From Antennarius striatus (Eukaryota; Chordata; Actinopteri; Lophiiformes; Antennariidae), in assembly GCF_040054535.1 (NCBI RefSeq), contig NC_090794.1, positions 3,969,501 through 4,033,500 on the forward strand: DNA of 64,000 bases, given 5' to 3'. Made by a program: the position numbers and the translations under genes. A model generated the notes under the pieces. It made no database searches. It saw only the letters and a program-made list of their open reading frames with translations, and was not told where the DNA came from. This document shows, one piece after another, positions 44,901 to 57,340 of this stretch. Positions within the stretch are counted from its first letter, which is position 1, and each line of letters opens with the position of its first letter.

Positions 44901-46900
44901 TTAGGGTGGAACATCCGGTTACAGGTTTCAAATTAAAACACACCCAAACGTTACGATTAAGCTTTTCAGTGGTGATTGTATTCCTTTTTTTATGACTGGT
45001 TATAATGTGTCTCAGGCTATCTTTCGTCTAAGTATGAGCTTAACCGTAGTGGATGCTTTATTAGTAACTACATTGTTATTAGTAACTAATTGTGCTCAGC
45101 TGCCATGAGGCCCATATTTTATATAATAAATAGTGTATGATCATGTGGTTATTTTATTGTTCACAATTACTGTGTATCTAGGAAAGATTTATGCTAATTT
45201 TAAACATTATAATTTGACTATGCTTGATTAATGTTTATGAGTAGTCTTGAATCTGAACTTTTTCAAGAAATATTGATAATGCCTTTGTCCATCTAATCCT
45301 AAATGAGCATTCCCTTATTACTCCACCCCTACAAAAAGCCACAAAGAATGCAAAATTATTAAATCATACCATCTGCATGCTGGAGCTGCAACAGATTGGT
45401 GAATACTCACTATTCTGCAACAGTCCATCTGTATCACTAACCTGGTTTAGTATGTGGTATGACCCAGAATCAGGATCAACATTTCTGCTCATCAACCTGA
45501 TAACAGATCATTCCAACAGTAAGATTCATCAATTCAGTCATGGTTTGCTTAGTCCATGAACAGGCACATTACTACTGTATTCAATGGTGATTACTGATTT
45601 AGTAAGACGTTGAAAAATCATACATGTTAGCTCTGTTTGTGTTTTGTTATTGTTTTTGCTTGGTTAAATTTGCTCTGTCTACCAAAATCGTTCGTGACTT
45701 GCATCTCTACCTCACCTGTGCTGTACATCTGTCTATTGTGAAACTTACTGCAGTGACATTGAGTGATAGCTCAAGGTTATTTTATTTTTTATTTATTTAA
45801 TTTCACTTAAGTGCTAATCGCCGAATGGAACTTTCCCCTTGAACATCATTTCTTGCTCATTCACAAACATAACATTGTGCTTTTATTTTGAAAACAAATT
45901 TAGCAGTTTTCCGGTCCAAACCCCAGTTTTCTCCTGCTGCCTTGACGTCTCTGAGACGTCACTGGGCTACGGTCCGAGTCAGCGCGAGCTTGCTTAGCCT
46001 GCCAGAAACCCGGATGAGCGTTTTCAAAATAAAACAAGTAATTTTACTATGACTAATGTGATGGAGACGTTTTGCAGAATAAAAAAAAACAGATGCTCGA
46101 CTGCTCTCTGTCTCCCACAAGCGTTACTCAGGAGGTCCGTCACTGTTGTGTGCGATAATTTAATAGTGATAGATATTCATTAATGAATTCTGTATCATCT
46201 TGTGCAATCGCTTCCGCAAACAGTTGCTTCAAGCAAAAATGTTTATGCACACTATAACCACAATTCCTTCTGCACTTTGAGCCACCTAGTTTTCTTTGGA
46301 AATACTAAACAAGGTAAAACGACTATTATCTCTAAAACTGGATTTTTCCAAGGGAATATTCTTCAACACAGGGTCTTGACATATATCCTAACATCGTGCG
46401 TACAGTATACTCCCACTTTTAGTTCTAATAAAACCTTTTAATGCGTTCTTTTCTTTCCATTATACGTTAAAAAATATGTTTCCGTGGCAGGGAGTTGCAC
46501 CAGAAACCGTCTCTTGCTTATGGAGGCAGGTTCCAGGCTTGAAGTCTTCCCTCACTCATGCCATATATGGAGCACCGACTGTGAAGGTATCACATTGTGT
46601 CACAGTGAAGTCAGATGATCTTAAATGGTGCCTTTAAGTGTTACAGGAAGTTACAGAGTCATGACAGTAATCGAAAAATATAACCTTCAGTTTGACAATT
46701 TGCTGTCACTATTACAGGATGTGATTCTTTATTCTCACTCTTTTCTTGTTCCTGTCATAGATAGATGGATAAAGGAAATATGAAGGATAATTGGATTTTA
46801 AATAATTAAACATAAAATACAAAATAATTTTTTCAACACTTGTAAAAACATACAATGCAATTTTAAATACTATTTTTATTAAAAACTGCAGTATCTACCC
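44901..46900. other. reps1-abracl intergenic region
   Basis: AT-rich sequence between the divergent reps1 and abracl genes. No gene is supported. A perfect 19-bp palindrome with CRE-like arms occurs at 45943-45961 in a GC-richer island (about 45.9-46.03 kb). Confidence 0.45.
45943..45961. promoter_or_regulatory. Perfect 19-bp palindrome with TGACGTC arms
   Basis: TGACGTCTC-T-GAGACGTCA is a 9+1+9 inverted repeat. Each arm begins with a CREB/ATF-type TGACGTC, so it could bind a bZIP factor at both arms. It is in a local GC-rich patch between two divergent genes. No transcript evidence is available. Confidence 0.35.
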
Positions 46901-46939
46901 TGCCTATATTTCCTATTACATAAAATTTTTGATACCGGA

Positions 46940-47028
46940 GAGACCTTTATCAAAGCGCGTTGTTTCACATTAAAATCTCTGAGCAGTCAGCGAACGCAGC
47001 AATCTCATCCACTGGACGCGACTCAACT
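46940..47028 (+). other. abracl: Candidate noncoding first exon of abracl
   Basis: A strong donor (CGACTCAACT|GTAAGT at 47029) ends a short segment preceded by 'gagcagtcagcgaacgcag'. The abracl coding sequence starts 6 nt into an exon with a clear acceptor at 47807, so an upstream noncoding exon must exist, as in mammals. This is the best donor I see within 1 kb upstream. The left edge is unknown, and a GC-richer segment at 47.4-47.5 kb is an alternative. Confidence 0.35.
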
Positions 47029-47811
47029 GTAAGTCGCCGGTTATTTAATTATAGTAATAAAATATATTTAAAGCACATTCTGTAGTATACCACAGTAACG
47101 CTCTAATTAAACCAGATTTGCGTGGACTATTGTTGAATAATTTCTTGACACATATCACATCCGTATATCTGTCTGAAACTCCCCGACCCTTCACCAGCGG
47201 ATCGGTTGTTCCACGCTAGAAGGTAACGACACCGGTGAACTCATGTCCGCCGCTCATTTGGATTTTATTTATTTTTTGTTTAACATTGAGTTTTATAGAA
47301 CTGTGAATTCCGATCATTAATTCGTGCCTAAGGAGCGACCACGCCTCACTGAACACGAACAATTATAATCCGTATTATAATGCTTTCCTGTGGTTAGCGG
47401 GGGATGCTAATCGAGCACTTCCGCATTGATGAAGGTCCGCCCTGTTCAAGTCGTAGCTCGTTGGCGCTGCCGAGTTCCTGCAGCGTGACCCGGGGTGTTT
47501 GGACGGGTGTATCAGGAATGAAAAAGACACGGGTATCGATCCAATGACCAATCAGACCTCAATTCATCAATATGTTAAAGTGCAATTGTGTTGCTGATGA
47601 TTAAATATGACCAAAGGTCCTAGACAGTATGGGGGCCCCGGGCAAAGACTGTAGCCACCCAAAGCAATTAGGATTCTTGACAAATTTACCAATAAATAAA
47701 TACATTTAATTTAAACCAAATTATTTTTCAACAAAATAAATGACATATTAATTTTCTGCACTGTTTTTGTTTCTTGGTTTAGTTTTGTTTGGGGTTTTTT
47801 TTTTAGCAACA

Positions 47812-48730
47812 ATGAATGTCGAGCATGAAGTAGAGCTGCTGGTGGAGGAGATAAAGCGACTCGGCACCGAGGGTGAGTCCATCCTTTGTGATTCTGTATA
47901 ATAAACTTTGTTACCAGGTGACATTTTCTCAAGGATGTTTTGTGCCTCACAGGAGTTCAGTGTTCAAGAATCAAGGAATCTATTTGTGTCTTTGAATGCT
48001 TGTGCAGCGTTCAAGGTCAAGTGGGGAATTTCAAACAAATATGATATCTCCCACTTTTCCCACAAACATGAGGCACGATTATTTGAAGGCCACCCAGTGC
48101 CAAAGCAATCAGCCAACGTATCCATTAGCTGATGAACAGGAAAGAAAAAGAGGAACTCAATACAGGTTTTAATATTCAAACTCAGTCTTGAGGTAAAACG
48201 CTTAAATGTCCTCTTTCTACGGTCCCAGATGTCAGGATGTGTTGCTGTTCTCAGTGTTATATCACTACTTCAGGGTATTTTATAGCATGCCGCGTGACAT
48301 CATTGTCACGGGATATTGCTTTCCAAATATTTAGTGATGTTTATGACAACTAATGTAGTTTTTCCAGTTGGTTGAGAGCTTTAAAATATTAGTTGAACTT
48401 TCTTTGAGCTTGTTCAGGAGTTGTTATATTATCTGTATTACCCTGTGTTATCGTTGATGTCTCTCTGTACCTTATACAGATGCAGATTTTTATTTTAAGT
48501 ACTGTGCGTCTACCACGATCAATGTCCATTACTTTCATATTTCAGGGGGTGATGGCAAAGTAAGAGTGAAATTCGGGGTCCTGTTCAATGACACCCGATG
48601 TGCCAACCTCTTCGAGGCCCTGGTGGGCACCCTGAGGGCAGCCAAGAGAAAGAAGATTGTCAACTTTGAGGGCGAGTTACTTCTCCAGGGGGTCCACGAT
48701 AATGTTGACGTGATCCTGCTCAAGGAATGA
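47812..48730 (+). CDS. abracl: ABRA C-terminal-like protein (Costars family)
   Basis: Two coding exons, 47812-47872 and 48546-48730, give 246 nt and 81 aa, exactly the human length. The whole protein is one Costars domain. Recognisable blocks are MNVEHEVELLVEEIKRLG, VKFGVLFNDTRCANLFEAL, VGTLRAAKRKKIVNFEGELL and LQGVHDNVDVILLKE. Costars proteins are small cytosolic factors tied to actin dynamics and cell motility. The acceptor (tttttttag, exon from 47807) leaves only five nucleotides before the ATG. The split codon G|GG joins the exons in frame. Position between reps1 (divergent) and heca (same strand) matches the human neighbourhood. I see nothing unusual in the coding sequence. Confidence 0.97.
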
Positions 48731-51290
48731 AGCCGGTTCGGGCTCCATCCACCACTGCAAGGTCACACTGAGTCTCCTCCAAATACTGAGCATTTGCGAG
48801 ACGTCTCTTGTCACGGATCTTTTTGTTTTTAGCTTCCTTTTCGTTCAGGGTATTTGAATTCAAACATATTGACCAAATAGAATAGTTTAAACTGGATAGC
48901 CGTGGAGTCATCTGGCTGCTCTGCTTGTGATTGAATCAAGATTCACTATTTAAAGTGGAATGGGTGCAAAAAAAACCCAAAACAGTTGAATAATGGCCTC
49001 ATTCATAGGTTCATATGACATATAAACGTGATCCTTCTCAGGCGCTGCTGTTGCATCGACCACGGGTCCAACACGTCTTTTTGATACACTCTTTAAGACA
49101 AATCAGGAATGTAATAATCTGTCTGATGCCTTGATTTTGGTACTTGTTGTTCAAATCTGGGAGAAAACTAACTGTCCCAAATTTCAACACCTCTCATTGA
49201 TAAAAAGTATAAAAAGAAACCGGATTGATTTAGCAACTTGCACAGACTTCCTCACATTTTTTAATGGGAACCCCCTGACTTTGACTAATTGTTAATAATG
49301 GATGCTTGTTTCTAAAGCTGCACCGGGAACAACCTCCCTTTAACAGCCGCCATTGGAGACAGACCTCGCAACTTAAGAACAATTGAGCTTTGTCACTTTC
49401 AACCCTGTTTAGTTTCAGAAGAACTAGTAATGTGCATCCGCAGCGGCCGCTGCATTTGCAGTTGACATGAACCATTTCTTCTACCTCTAGTGGACTTCAA
49501 TAGATATTAAAAGATCAGCCCTTCAGTGGAACTGACATCTATTCCTTCACAGAAACTAAAAAAGTACATTTCAAGGAACGCCTTAGCACCTTTTTGTACT
49601 CGTTGCAGACGGCGGAGGTGGTTTTTAACTCCATCTTTTTGTAAGCGGTCAATAACAAATTTCTTGAGCAAGCAAACTCCAAGCCTTTTCTCTTTTGAGA
49701 AATGAATGATAAGAAAACGGCGAATGTATTTCTAGTGCAATTTTATAATCGTATATTTACAGGGTGATTGGTGCCAAATTAAAAAATAAAAAAAAAAGAT
49801 GAGTCTGTATTGTTTCTCAGGACCAAATCCTTGTGACCAAAATGTGTATTGTCCCATCTTTTAATTAATGTCTTACCTGCAACATGAAATGTCTTTCACA
49901 GTTTGTTTCTATTTTTTCTTCTTGCTGAAATGTTAACAAGCTCTTGCAACTTTGTAAGGAAGCCCAAAGTGTTATAGATAAAAACTTGAATACACAAGTA
50001 TTCTCAAAAAAAATCTAAATAATCCAGTATTTTTTCAATTCCAATCATATTATACAGTTAAAAAAATCTATAAAGATGTGATCTATATTTAATCCTGCAA
50101 TAACTCTTGTAATCATAATCTAATTACTGATGCATCAGAATGAAATGCATTTCAATAATCTGTTGGTTTACTTCACAATTTATCAATTACACTAATTTGT
50201 CTCTTTTCGCTCAAACCAATTTGAGAATATTTTGCTTATTGGTTTAATTTTTGCCACTTTGGGTATCCATAGTTTTTTCTATTTTGCTGCAACTGTTATG
50301 TGAGAAACTAATCTCTGTCTTGAACGATACCAGAAACCAACAAATGTCTAAGACAGTTGTGTATTTATAGAATATAAAGCATTGTTGTAATTCTTTTCAG
50401 TATACTGTATTTTGGTCCACTGATCACACAACAGCCTAGTATACAAATTATGTACGATCTAGTTTTCAGTCACTGCTGTTGTAGCTCAGGGCTAAAAAAA
50501 AATACAGGATCAGGAGTACATTTTCTTGAAGTATTTGACCTTTTTCTACATCTTATAGGAGACCATCCATTTGCCTTCTGAAAACTGTTGAAACCAGGAA
50601 AATCAAGCAAGGTTAATTGTATTCTAATAATGATTGATTCTGAAATGTTGCATAGAACAAATTGTGAAATATAGGAGAAGTTAGGAAATGTTCTGGAAAT
50701 CATTTAGAAAAGGAAGTGTGGCAGAAATGTGATGCATCAATGTCTTTTTGAATTATCCTGCTGTTTTTGCACTGAAATGAGCTTTTGAGACGGATTTTCT
50801 GTGCAAACTACTGTATAACAACATTTAGCAAGAGGGGAGAACCATCGGAGCGCTGCCAATACCTTGCTCCATTTCTGTGACCTAATGGGATGCCTTCATG
50901 ATGTGTTCAAGTGCACCATCATTTTGTTTCTATACTGGCAATAACATTCTGAAGCTTATGATACATTCTGAGGAATAAAGTCTTTACACTTGAAACCTTG
51001 ATCTTGGTTTGTGTCATGTTTTGTCTAATGTCTCTAAATGTTGAAATAATCTTTGTAACAACTCTTGATGTGCTGAGGAATCCATCCTGTGCATGTTTTC
51101 CTCTTCTCACACACCTGTTTTCAGTACTAGCGTGTCCAGATGACCCCTCACGCATAAATCGTATTTCCTACCAGCTTGAAACGCTGCTCTAGATTGTTCA
51201 ACATGATCATAGTGTACCATTTATGGCTTTGGTTCTGAATGAAAGACTCATGATGCAGAACAAATAAACATCTTTGGTTCTGCTGATGAA
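48731..51290 (+). other. abracl: abracl 3' UTR and downstream region
   Basis: AT-rich, gene-free sequence after the abracl stop. AATAAA hexamers at 50973-50978 and near 51264 suggest a long 3' UTR of about 2.2-2.5 kb; an earlier A-rich AATAAA near 49.79 kb could end a shorter form. No open frame of interest was found. Confidence 0.45.
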
Positions 51291-51900
51291 ACCTTCCTGT
51301 CTTTATCCTGATTCTATTTCATCCTCCTTAAAATCTGGAAAATGCCATCGATCCATGGTATTTTTTGGACCCATGTCCCACTTGGCTTAACTGACCAGAA
51401 TCAAAATGCATCAATATTTTTATTTCACTAATTTTAGCATCTATACACTCTACATGTATGTTTGAGAACCAGTCGCTTCTGATCAATAAAGTGTTTGATT
51501 AAAGCTGCCCTACATATTTATCAATTTGCATAAAATTTTAACATCAATTAAATTTTGAATAGTGAGCGTACATTAAATTATACCAGAAATGAGGCGTGCA
51601 TTTAGAACAACAAATCATCTAACAGTGGCATATGTTTTAGATATATATATATATGTGAACTTCTTAAAACTTAAAATTAAAACTCAAGAGGAAAATCATA
51701 TTAATAAAACTCACAATTACACATAATATTTAGAATACCTGCAACGTTTATTTAATTTAAAACGTGCATTTTGCAAGATATGGTCTGTTAAAAAAAAAAA
51801 AAAAGGAATACGTACTGTACTCTTTCGCACACACAGGCGGACAAGGGATTCAAATTTTTCCCACGGCCCGGGAACGCAGCACAATTCGTCTACGTCCAAT
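51291..51900. other. abracl-heca intergenic spacer
   Basis: AT-rich sequence with a short (TA)n patch near 51.64 kb and an A-run near 51.79 kb. No gene is supported. Composition changes sharply to GC-rich at about 51.9 kb, where the heca promoter begins. Confidence 0.45.
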
Positions 51901-52167
51901 GCGGGGGGCGGGGTCTGGTGACGTCAGGGGTGGAAGAAAACAGCGGAGCAGGAATCAAAACAAGCCCCGGACACGCCTTCGTTCTTAAAGGTTATAGCAG
52001 CTTATTTCCTCCAACTAGTGCGGTCAGAGCGCCTCCGCGGCCCGCCGTCCACGAGGACGCGTGAAAGAATGCAAAGGCGCTGCAGCCATGGAGTCCACAG
52101 ACATGTCAGTTAGCGCTGACAGCAGCCGTTCGTAGAGGTCGACAGCAGAACACCGACATCCTGTAAA
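51901..52167 (+). promoter_or_regulatory. heca: heca promoter and 5' leader with uORFs
   Basis: A GC-rich island follows AT-rich DNA. A GC box (ggggggcgggg, 51903-51913) and a perfect CRE, TGACGTCA (51919-51926), lie about 240 bp before the heca ATG. Two upstream reading frames precede the start: 52069-52113 (14 codons plus stop) and 52088-52135 (15 codons plus stop). The second has a strong Kozak context, gccATGg, and ends 32 nt before the main ATG. Whether both are transcribed depends on the unmapped start site. Confidence 0.5.
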
Positions 52168-52283
52168 ATGCCCAACCAGAAGAACAGCAAGGGAAAGAAA
52201 AGCAAGCGCAACAACAGTAGCGGAGATGAGCAGGAAAATGGAGCCTGTGCAGGGGCGACAGGAGGCGCAGTCGCTGCGGCGGC

Positions 52284-52314
<31 letters not shown>

Positions 52315-55300
52315 GCTGCACCCGGGAACGAGCGCTCAAGTGGTAAGAAGGGGGCACGGACGGGAGATGTGGAAGTTTTAGAGATGCTGCCTTGTTTGCA
52401 AGAACGTCTGTCCGCGATGGAGCGACGTGCATGCGCCGCGACGCTGCGAATGACACCGCCGCATCTCCCCACCCTCCAGAAAACCCAAAGCATGGAGGTT
52501 TTTTAAACGCGCGTCAGTTTAATAGCTGGTTAATTATCGTCTTAATACGAGGCGACGGCGGTCGATCACGACTCGAGGCCTCGCGTGAATTGCGTGGATC
52601 CGTGTGTGCGTGCGGTGCGCGGAGCGTGGAGCTGTAGCGCTCAGCCGCGCTCCAATCTCGGCCACTGGTTTGTTTGGGTGCAAGAAGATCGTGGGGACCT
52701 GCAGGCCAAAGTGTTGGAATATTATTGCAACGCTTGCGAACTGCTATTTGAGATGTTAGCCGAATTATAGAGATATGTTTTTACTCTCCCAAAAAGTATT
52801 TATTACTGTCATGGATCGATTGATCCGCACCTGATCGGAAGATGATCTTTAAATTGACTGATTTACGAATGGAAGCTGGTGCCTCGAGCTCTTCTTAGAG
52901 AGAGAGAGAGAGAAAAAAAGGATTATCAGATATGAAAGATTATTTATTCCTTCTGGTCAAACGGAGCCATCGCGCCACCAATACCGCCCGTCTTTATGAT
53001 CAGTGCACGCACGTGACTGATCGATGGCTGTTGCGATCGGTTTGGAGGCTTTTGCAGGCCTCGGCGCACTCTGTCCATACAGTTTTGTGTGGGGTTTTTT
53101 TTTTTGTTTTGGTTGTGGCCTTCCTCAAGGGTAATACTGACACCTCACCGCTTGTCTGCGCACTCAAGTTCAACTTCAACTTCATCCCAGACCTGAAACA
53201 GCTGGGAAAAAGTTTCTATTATTATAAGATGTCACTACAGTCGTTTTATTACATTTGTATAACGTTTATCATGTGGAACTTTTGGGTTATTCTAAGGTTT
53301 TAGGGAAAGATGAACCAATGTATTTGTCTTCAATCAACTTTTATTTTATTCTAGTTATTATTAAAAAAAAATAAAAGCCTCGATGACCTAAAAGTGGAAT
53401 TATTAGTATGTTATTGAAGTTCATCACCAGCATTTTATTATTATTTCTAGCAACCATGCCTCCAGTGTGTAGTTTTATGTTATTTTATTGTAGATTTATT
53501 TTTAACTTTCATTATTTTTTGAATGTTGGACCCAATATTCCACTGAACACAATTTAATAACATAATCACATATACTGTATTTCCCCATCAGGGTGCTATA
53601 ATTAGAAACAGGGCTGCTCAGGGGAGAGAAGGCTTTCAACAATGTTGCCTCTTAATATGAAGGTTGTTGGTTTGAATCCAGACCCGGGGGCCTTTATGTG
53701 TGATTCTCTGTCCCTTCCCACACCCCATGTGTGCGTGGGCTCCCTCCTGCTGCTCCAGCTTTCTCCCGCCTGTCACCAAATGTCAGCCGGGATGGGCTCC
53801 AGCCGCCCCCTGACCTCTCCAAGGAGTGTATTTTAATATGATCAGGCCTAAGGTTAAAAATGACGCCTAATTTTTCTCACTTCTGTGTCGGTACTTCAGA
53901 GAAAAAGAACAAAAACCACTGACAGAGTAGCGGAAAGAGAAAGAGGAAGCTGTACCCCTACATGAGCTACTTCTGTGTGCCCACATATGCTTGGTGCACA
54001 TCCAGGCTCGACAGTTGGCGATGTCTGAAAAGAGCCGCTCACACACACTCTGGTGACCCAGTTGATTTTTATAAATCGATGGTGAGGAGGCAGTAGTGAC
54101 ACAAAATCTCCCCGTTGAACATTTTCACCTGGCTTGGCGTTGTCGATAGATGTGGATGAAGATATGTTAAGTTATTGTGTGTGTGTGAGTGTGTGTTAAT
54201 CTGTTATCTGTGTAATCAGTCCATCAGATTTTATCATGATGACTTCCAGGGCTGCTGTTATTATCCATCTGTCTCAGAATTGATTTATCAATTCATCAAA
54301 TTATGGTGGAAATTGTCCCAAAGCCTAAAGTAAAGTTGCAAGACGTCCTGTTTTTATTCAAAAAATGACTGTAAAACAAAACGTAATCTCATATTGCTTT
54401 GCTCAATTTGTTTTGTGTCAGTTTAAAGACGTCTGTGTGAGTTTTCATTCATCCAGGTCATGGTTATCCAAAATTGTTTAAATCAATCCACTGAACTTAA
54501 AGTTGAAAGCATACATCTTTGTTTTTTAATTATATAAAATAAATGGAACATTTGTTGGTTTCAGTTTCTTTGTGTGAGATTCTGGTTTTGGATTTGAAGA
54601 TTTCTTCTTCTATAGGAAATGATCTAACATTTAATTTAATCAAACCAGTTATTTATTTCCTAATCAATAACATGATAAAACAGATTTGTTTGATTATAAA
54701 AATAAATGAAATCAATTTGGATTTTTGACTGCAGCTGTGGAAAAAAGAGCTTTTTGAATGTGCTACTGCTGATTTTAGAGACATACTAATGAATTTTTTA
54801 ATGAATAAATATTTAGCTGCTGAAATAGAATGAGTCAGATTAATAAAATCACAATAAAATCCTCCTCTTCCTCCGTCCAGAGGGCCAGTGCGCCACGCCT
54901 CTCTGCTGCAGCCTGGGCCGTCCCATCGACCTGGAGAAGGACGACTACCAGCGGGTGCTCTGCAACAACGAACTCTGCCCTTACGGCAACTGGATGCACC
55001 TGCAGTGCTTCTACGAGTGGGAGAGCTCCATCCTGGTCCAGTTCAACTGCATCGGCCGCGCCCGCTCCTGGAACGAGAAGCAGTGCCGGCAGAACATGTG
55101 GACCAAGAAGGGCTACGACCTGGCCTTCAGGTTCTGCTCCTGCCGCTGCGGCGGGGGTCACCTGAAGAAGGACACCGACTGGTACCAGGTGAAACGCATG
55201 CAGGACGAGCGCAAGAAGAAGCCGTCTGAGAGGAGCGCCGGCAGGAACGGGGGGGCGTCCGCGGGGCCCGGGGACGGGCTTTTTGAGGAGGCCAAGAAAA

Positions 55301-56816
55301 GCAAGCAGGCGGGAGGAGCGGTGGGAGGAGGTAAACTCCCCAACAGAGCTTCCTGTCAGGAGTTACCACGGAGACAATCGGTGGAACGTCAGAACTCTTC
55401 GGAGAGGGGGGCGACAGCGGCCCCTTTTGGAATGGGGGGTCCTCAAAAGTCTCCATGCGACTCCCCAGGACAGTCCCCTCCAACCGGGTTCCCGTTTTCC
55501 CCCACCGCCGTCCTCGGACCGGGAGGCGCCGCATTGCGAGGTTCGCGCCAGCTGGGGGAGTTCTTCAAATCGGCCGTCCACATGGACCCGCAGAGGAAGC
55601 ACCTCCTGGTGGGGGGGGCTCTCAGTCGCGGCGGAGGCTGCGCCATGGGTGGCGGCGGGGGCGGCGGCGGCGCTCACCTGGACCCCGGGTCCGTCCTCCC
55701 CCTGCAGCTCTCCTTCGCCCTCCCGCTGCATCACAGGCTGGCCTCCGGCGGCGGATTGGGAGACGGCGCCCACCCCCACCCGGTGCAGTTCCTGAGACGG
55801 CTGGACCTCTCGGAGCTCCTGACCCACGTCCCCCGGCACAAGCTCAACACCTACCACGTCCGCATGGAGGACGACGCCCAGGCAGGCCAGGGAGAAGAGC
55901 TGCGCAGGTAGACCCCCCAAAGGTTTTCTTAAACACTTTGCAAACTGAGTGTTCACTAAGAAACATCTGTGATCTACATTTGCCCCCCCCCCCCCTCCAT
56001 CCTGCTGCTGTAGGTTCATCCTGTCGGCCCTCAGTGCGAGCCAGAGGAACGTGGTCAACTGTGCGCTGTGCCACCGAGCGCTGCCCGTGTTCGAACAGTT
56101 CCCTCTGGTGGACGGGACGCTGTTCCTCAGCCCCTCGCGCCACGACGAGATCGAATACGATGTCCCCTGTCACCTCCAAGGTCAGACACACACCCCCCCC
56201 ACTACACACACACACACACACACACCTTCATAGGAATCAGCCTCTGGGTGGAGAGCAGCCAAAACCAAGACTTTGTCCTGCTGATTATTATTGATTTCCT
56301 CTACACACTGATACACAATCAACTGAAGCCGATGCTTCTTTCATCGTCTTCCGTTCCTAACCTCGTGCTCCTCCGCCTCACAGGCAGGTTGATGCACCTC
56401 TACGCCATCTGCGTGGACTGTTTAGAAGGCGTCCACAAGATCGTCTGCATCAAGTGCAAGTCGCGCTGGGACGGGAGCTGGCACCAGCTGGGCACCATGT
56501 ACACCTACGACATACTGGCGGCGTCGCCCTGTTGCCAGGTAGAAACCGCGTCTCAACCACCGATCGGTAGAGCGAGAGGAGTCGCTGGCAGGAAACGAGC
56601 GTCCCGTTTATACGTGCGTGTCCTTGTGTGTGTGTGTGTGTGTGTCCTCAGGCCCGTCTCAACTGTAAACACTGCGGGAAGCCGGTGGTGGACGTCCGAG
56701 TCGGGATGCAGTATTTCTCCGAGTACAGCAACGTCCAGCAGTGTCCTCACTGCGGCAACCTGGACTATCACTTCGTTAAACCGTTCTCCTCCTTCAAAGT
56801 ACTCGAGGCTTATTGA
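52168..56816 (+). CDS. heca: Headcase protein homolog
   Basis: Five coding exons: 52168-52342, 54881-55907, 56014-56180, 56384-56538, 56652-56816; 1689 nt, 562 aa (human 543). Headcase proteins are cysteine-rich regulators of cell cycle and differentiation, named after the Drosophila imaginal-cell factor and regarded as tumour suppressors in human. Visible parts: a basic N-terminus (MPNQKNSKGKKSKR), an uninterrupted 16-residue poly-Ala run (36-51), and the Headcase N-terminal domain (GRPIDLEKDDYQ, WMHLQCFYEWESS, NMWTKKGYDLAFRFCSCRCG). A low-complexity Ser/Pro/Gly linker follows, including a GGGGGGGG run. The C-terminal Headcase domain is zinc-finger-like, with CALCHRALPVFEQF, CVDCLEGVHKIVCIKCKSRW and CKHCGKPV...CPHCGNLDYH, ending SSFKVLEAY. 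The start is fixed by homology. GC content of exon 2 is high and gives long spurious frames on both strands. Confidence 0.96.
52275..52320 (+). repeat. heca: GCG/GCN triplet repeat encoding poly-Ala in heca exon 1
   Basis: A run of GCG codons, with occasional GCT and GCA, encodes 16 consecutive alanines. Human HECA has alanine-rich sequence at the same place, but in a different arrangement. Such runs often vary in length. Confidence 0.9.
52343..54880 (+). other. heca: heca intron 1
   Basis: A 2.5-kb intron. Its first ~450 bp is GC-rich; the rest is AT-rich. It contains one diverged interspersed repeat (53.6-53.85 kb). Open frames inside (for example 52932-53303) show no domain. Confidence 0.75.
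53600..53850 (+). repeat. Diverged tRNA-headed teleost interspersed repeat, copy 2
   Basis: Starts with a tRNA-like head (gttgcctcttaatatgaagg, then ggtttgaatccagacccgg resembling a B box). It continues through 'gggcctttatgtgtgattctc', 'tgtgtgcgtgggctccctcc', 'ccagctttctcccgcc' and 'gggatgggctccagccgcc'. This is the same family as the 1.9 kb copy, in the opposite orientation. Decayed and inside heca intron 1. Confidence 0.6.
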
Positions 56817-57133
56817 CACATGCTGTTCCTGCATGCTAGTTAAGCTTTTTTTTTTTTTTTTTCTAACACAATATAGGAAAGATTTTATTTTTCTCGTTTG
56901 GGCCTTCTATGTTCCTAAATTCTCTCTTTGTTGATTTCTTTTATATGTATAGAAAAAAAGTTTGACCCTAGTTTAAAAAAAAAAAAAAATGATGCAAGCA
57001 CAGTATCTCTGCTCTTCAGAGGAAGGTGTTAAACTGACACTCAAAGTCAAGCCAACACGTTTATCTGTGACAAGTGAATGTATCTGTACGCAAAAATCGC
57101 TTTTATTTTTTACCGACAACATCGAGAAGTTCA

Positions 57134-57139
57134 AATAAA
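57134..57139 (+). terminator. heca: Polyadenylation signal for heca
   Basis: AATAAA 318 nt after the heca stop codon (caaataaagcagag). Confidence 0.55.
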
Positions 57140-57244
57140 GCAGAGAAGGAAATGTACCGGTTTGATCTCGTCTGAAACGTCCCTTCCATCCGTTCTTCTT
57201 ACTCTCATTCTTCTCTGATCATCATCTTTGAGCTGATCTAAAAT

Positions 57245-57340
57245 CTGATTCACACACACGAGTGGCGGGGCACACCCTGGATGAGACGCCAGCTCACTCG
57301 CGGCCGGTCCTGAACTGACACGTTCAGGAAATGAAAATGA
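57245..57340 (-). repeat. Fragment of teleost interspersed repeat, copy 3
   Basis: 'ggggcacaccctggatgag' and 'acgccagctcactcg' followed by 'ggaaatgaaaatgaatga' resemble the tail portion of the same family as the copies at 1.9 and 53.6 kb. Partial and diverged, in the short heca-mtif3 spacer. Confidence 0.4.

Noticed and set aside
55363-56294. Long alternative frames (231 and 279 codons) on both strands over heca exons 2-3
   Set aside because: They overlap conserved Headcase coding sequence in a different frame and arise from high GC content; no domain is recognisable.
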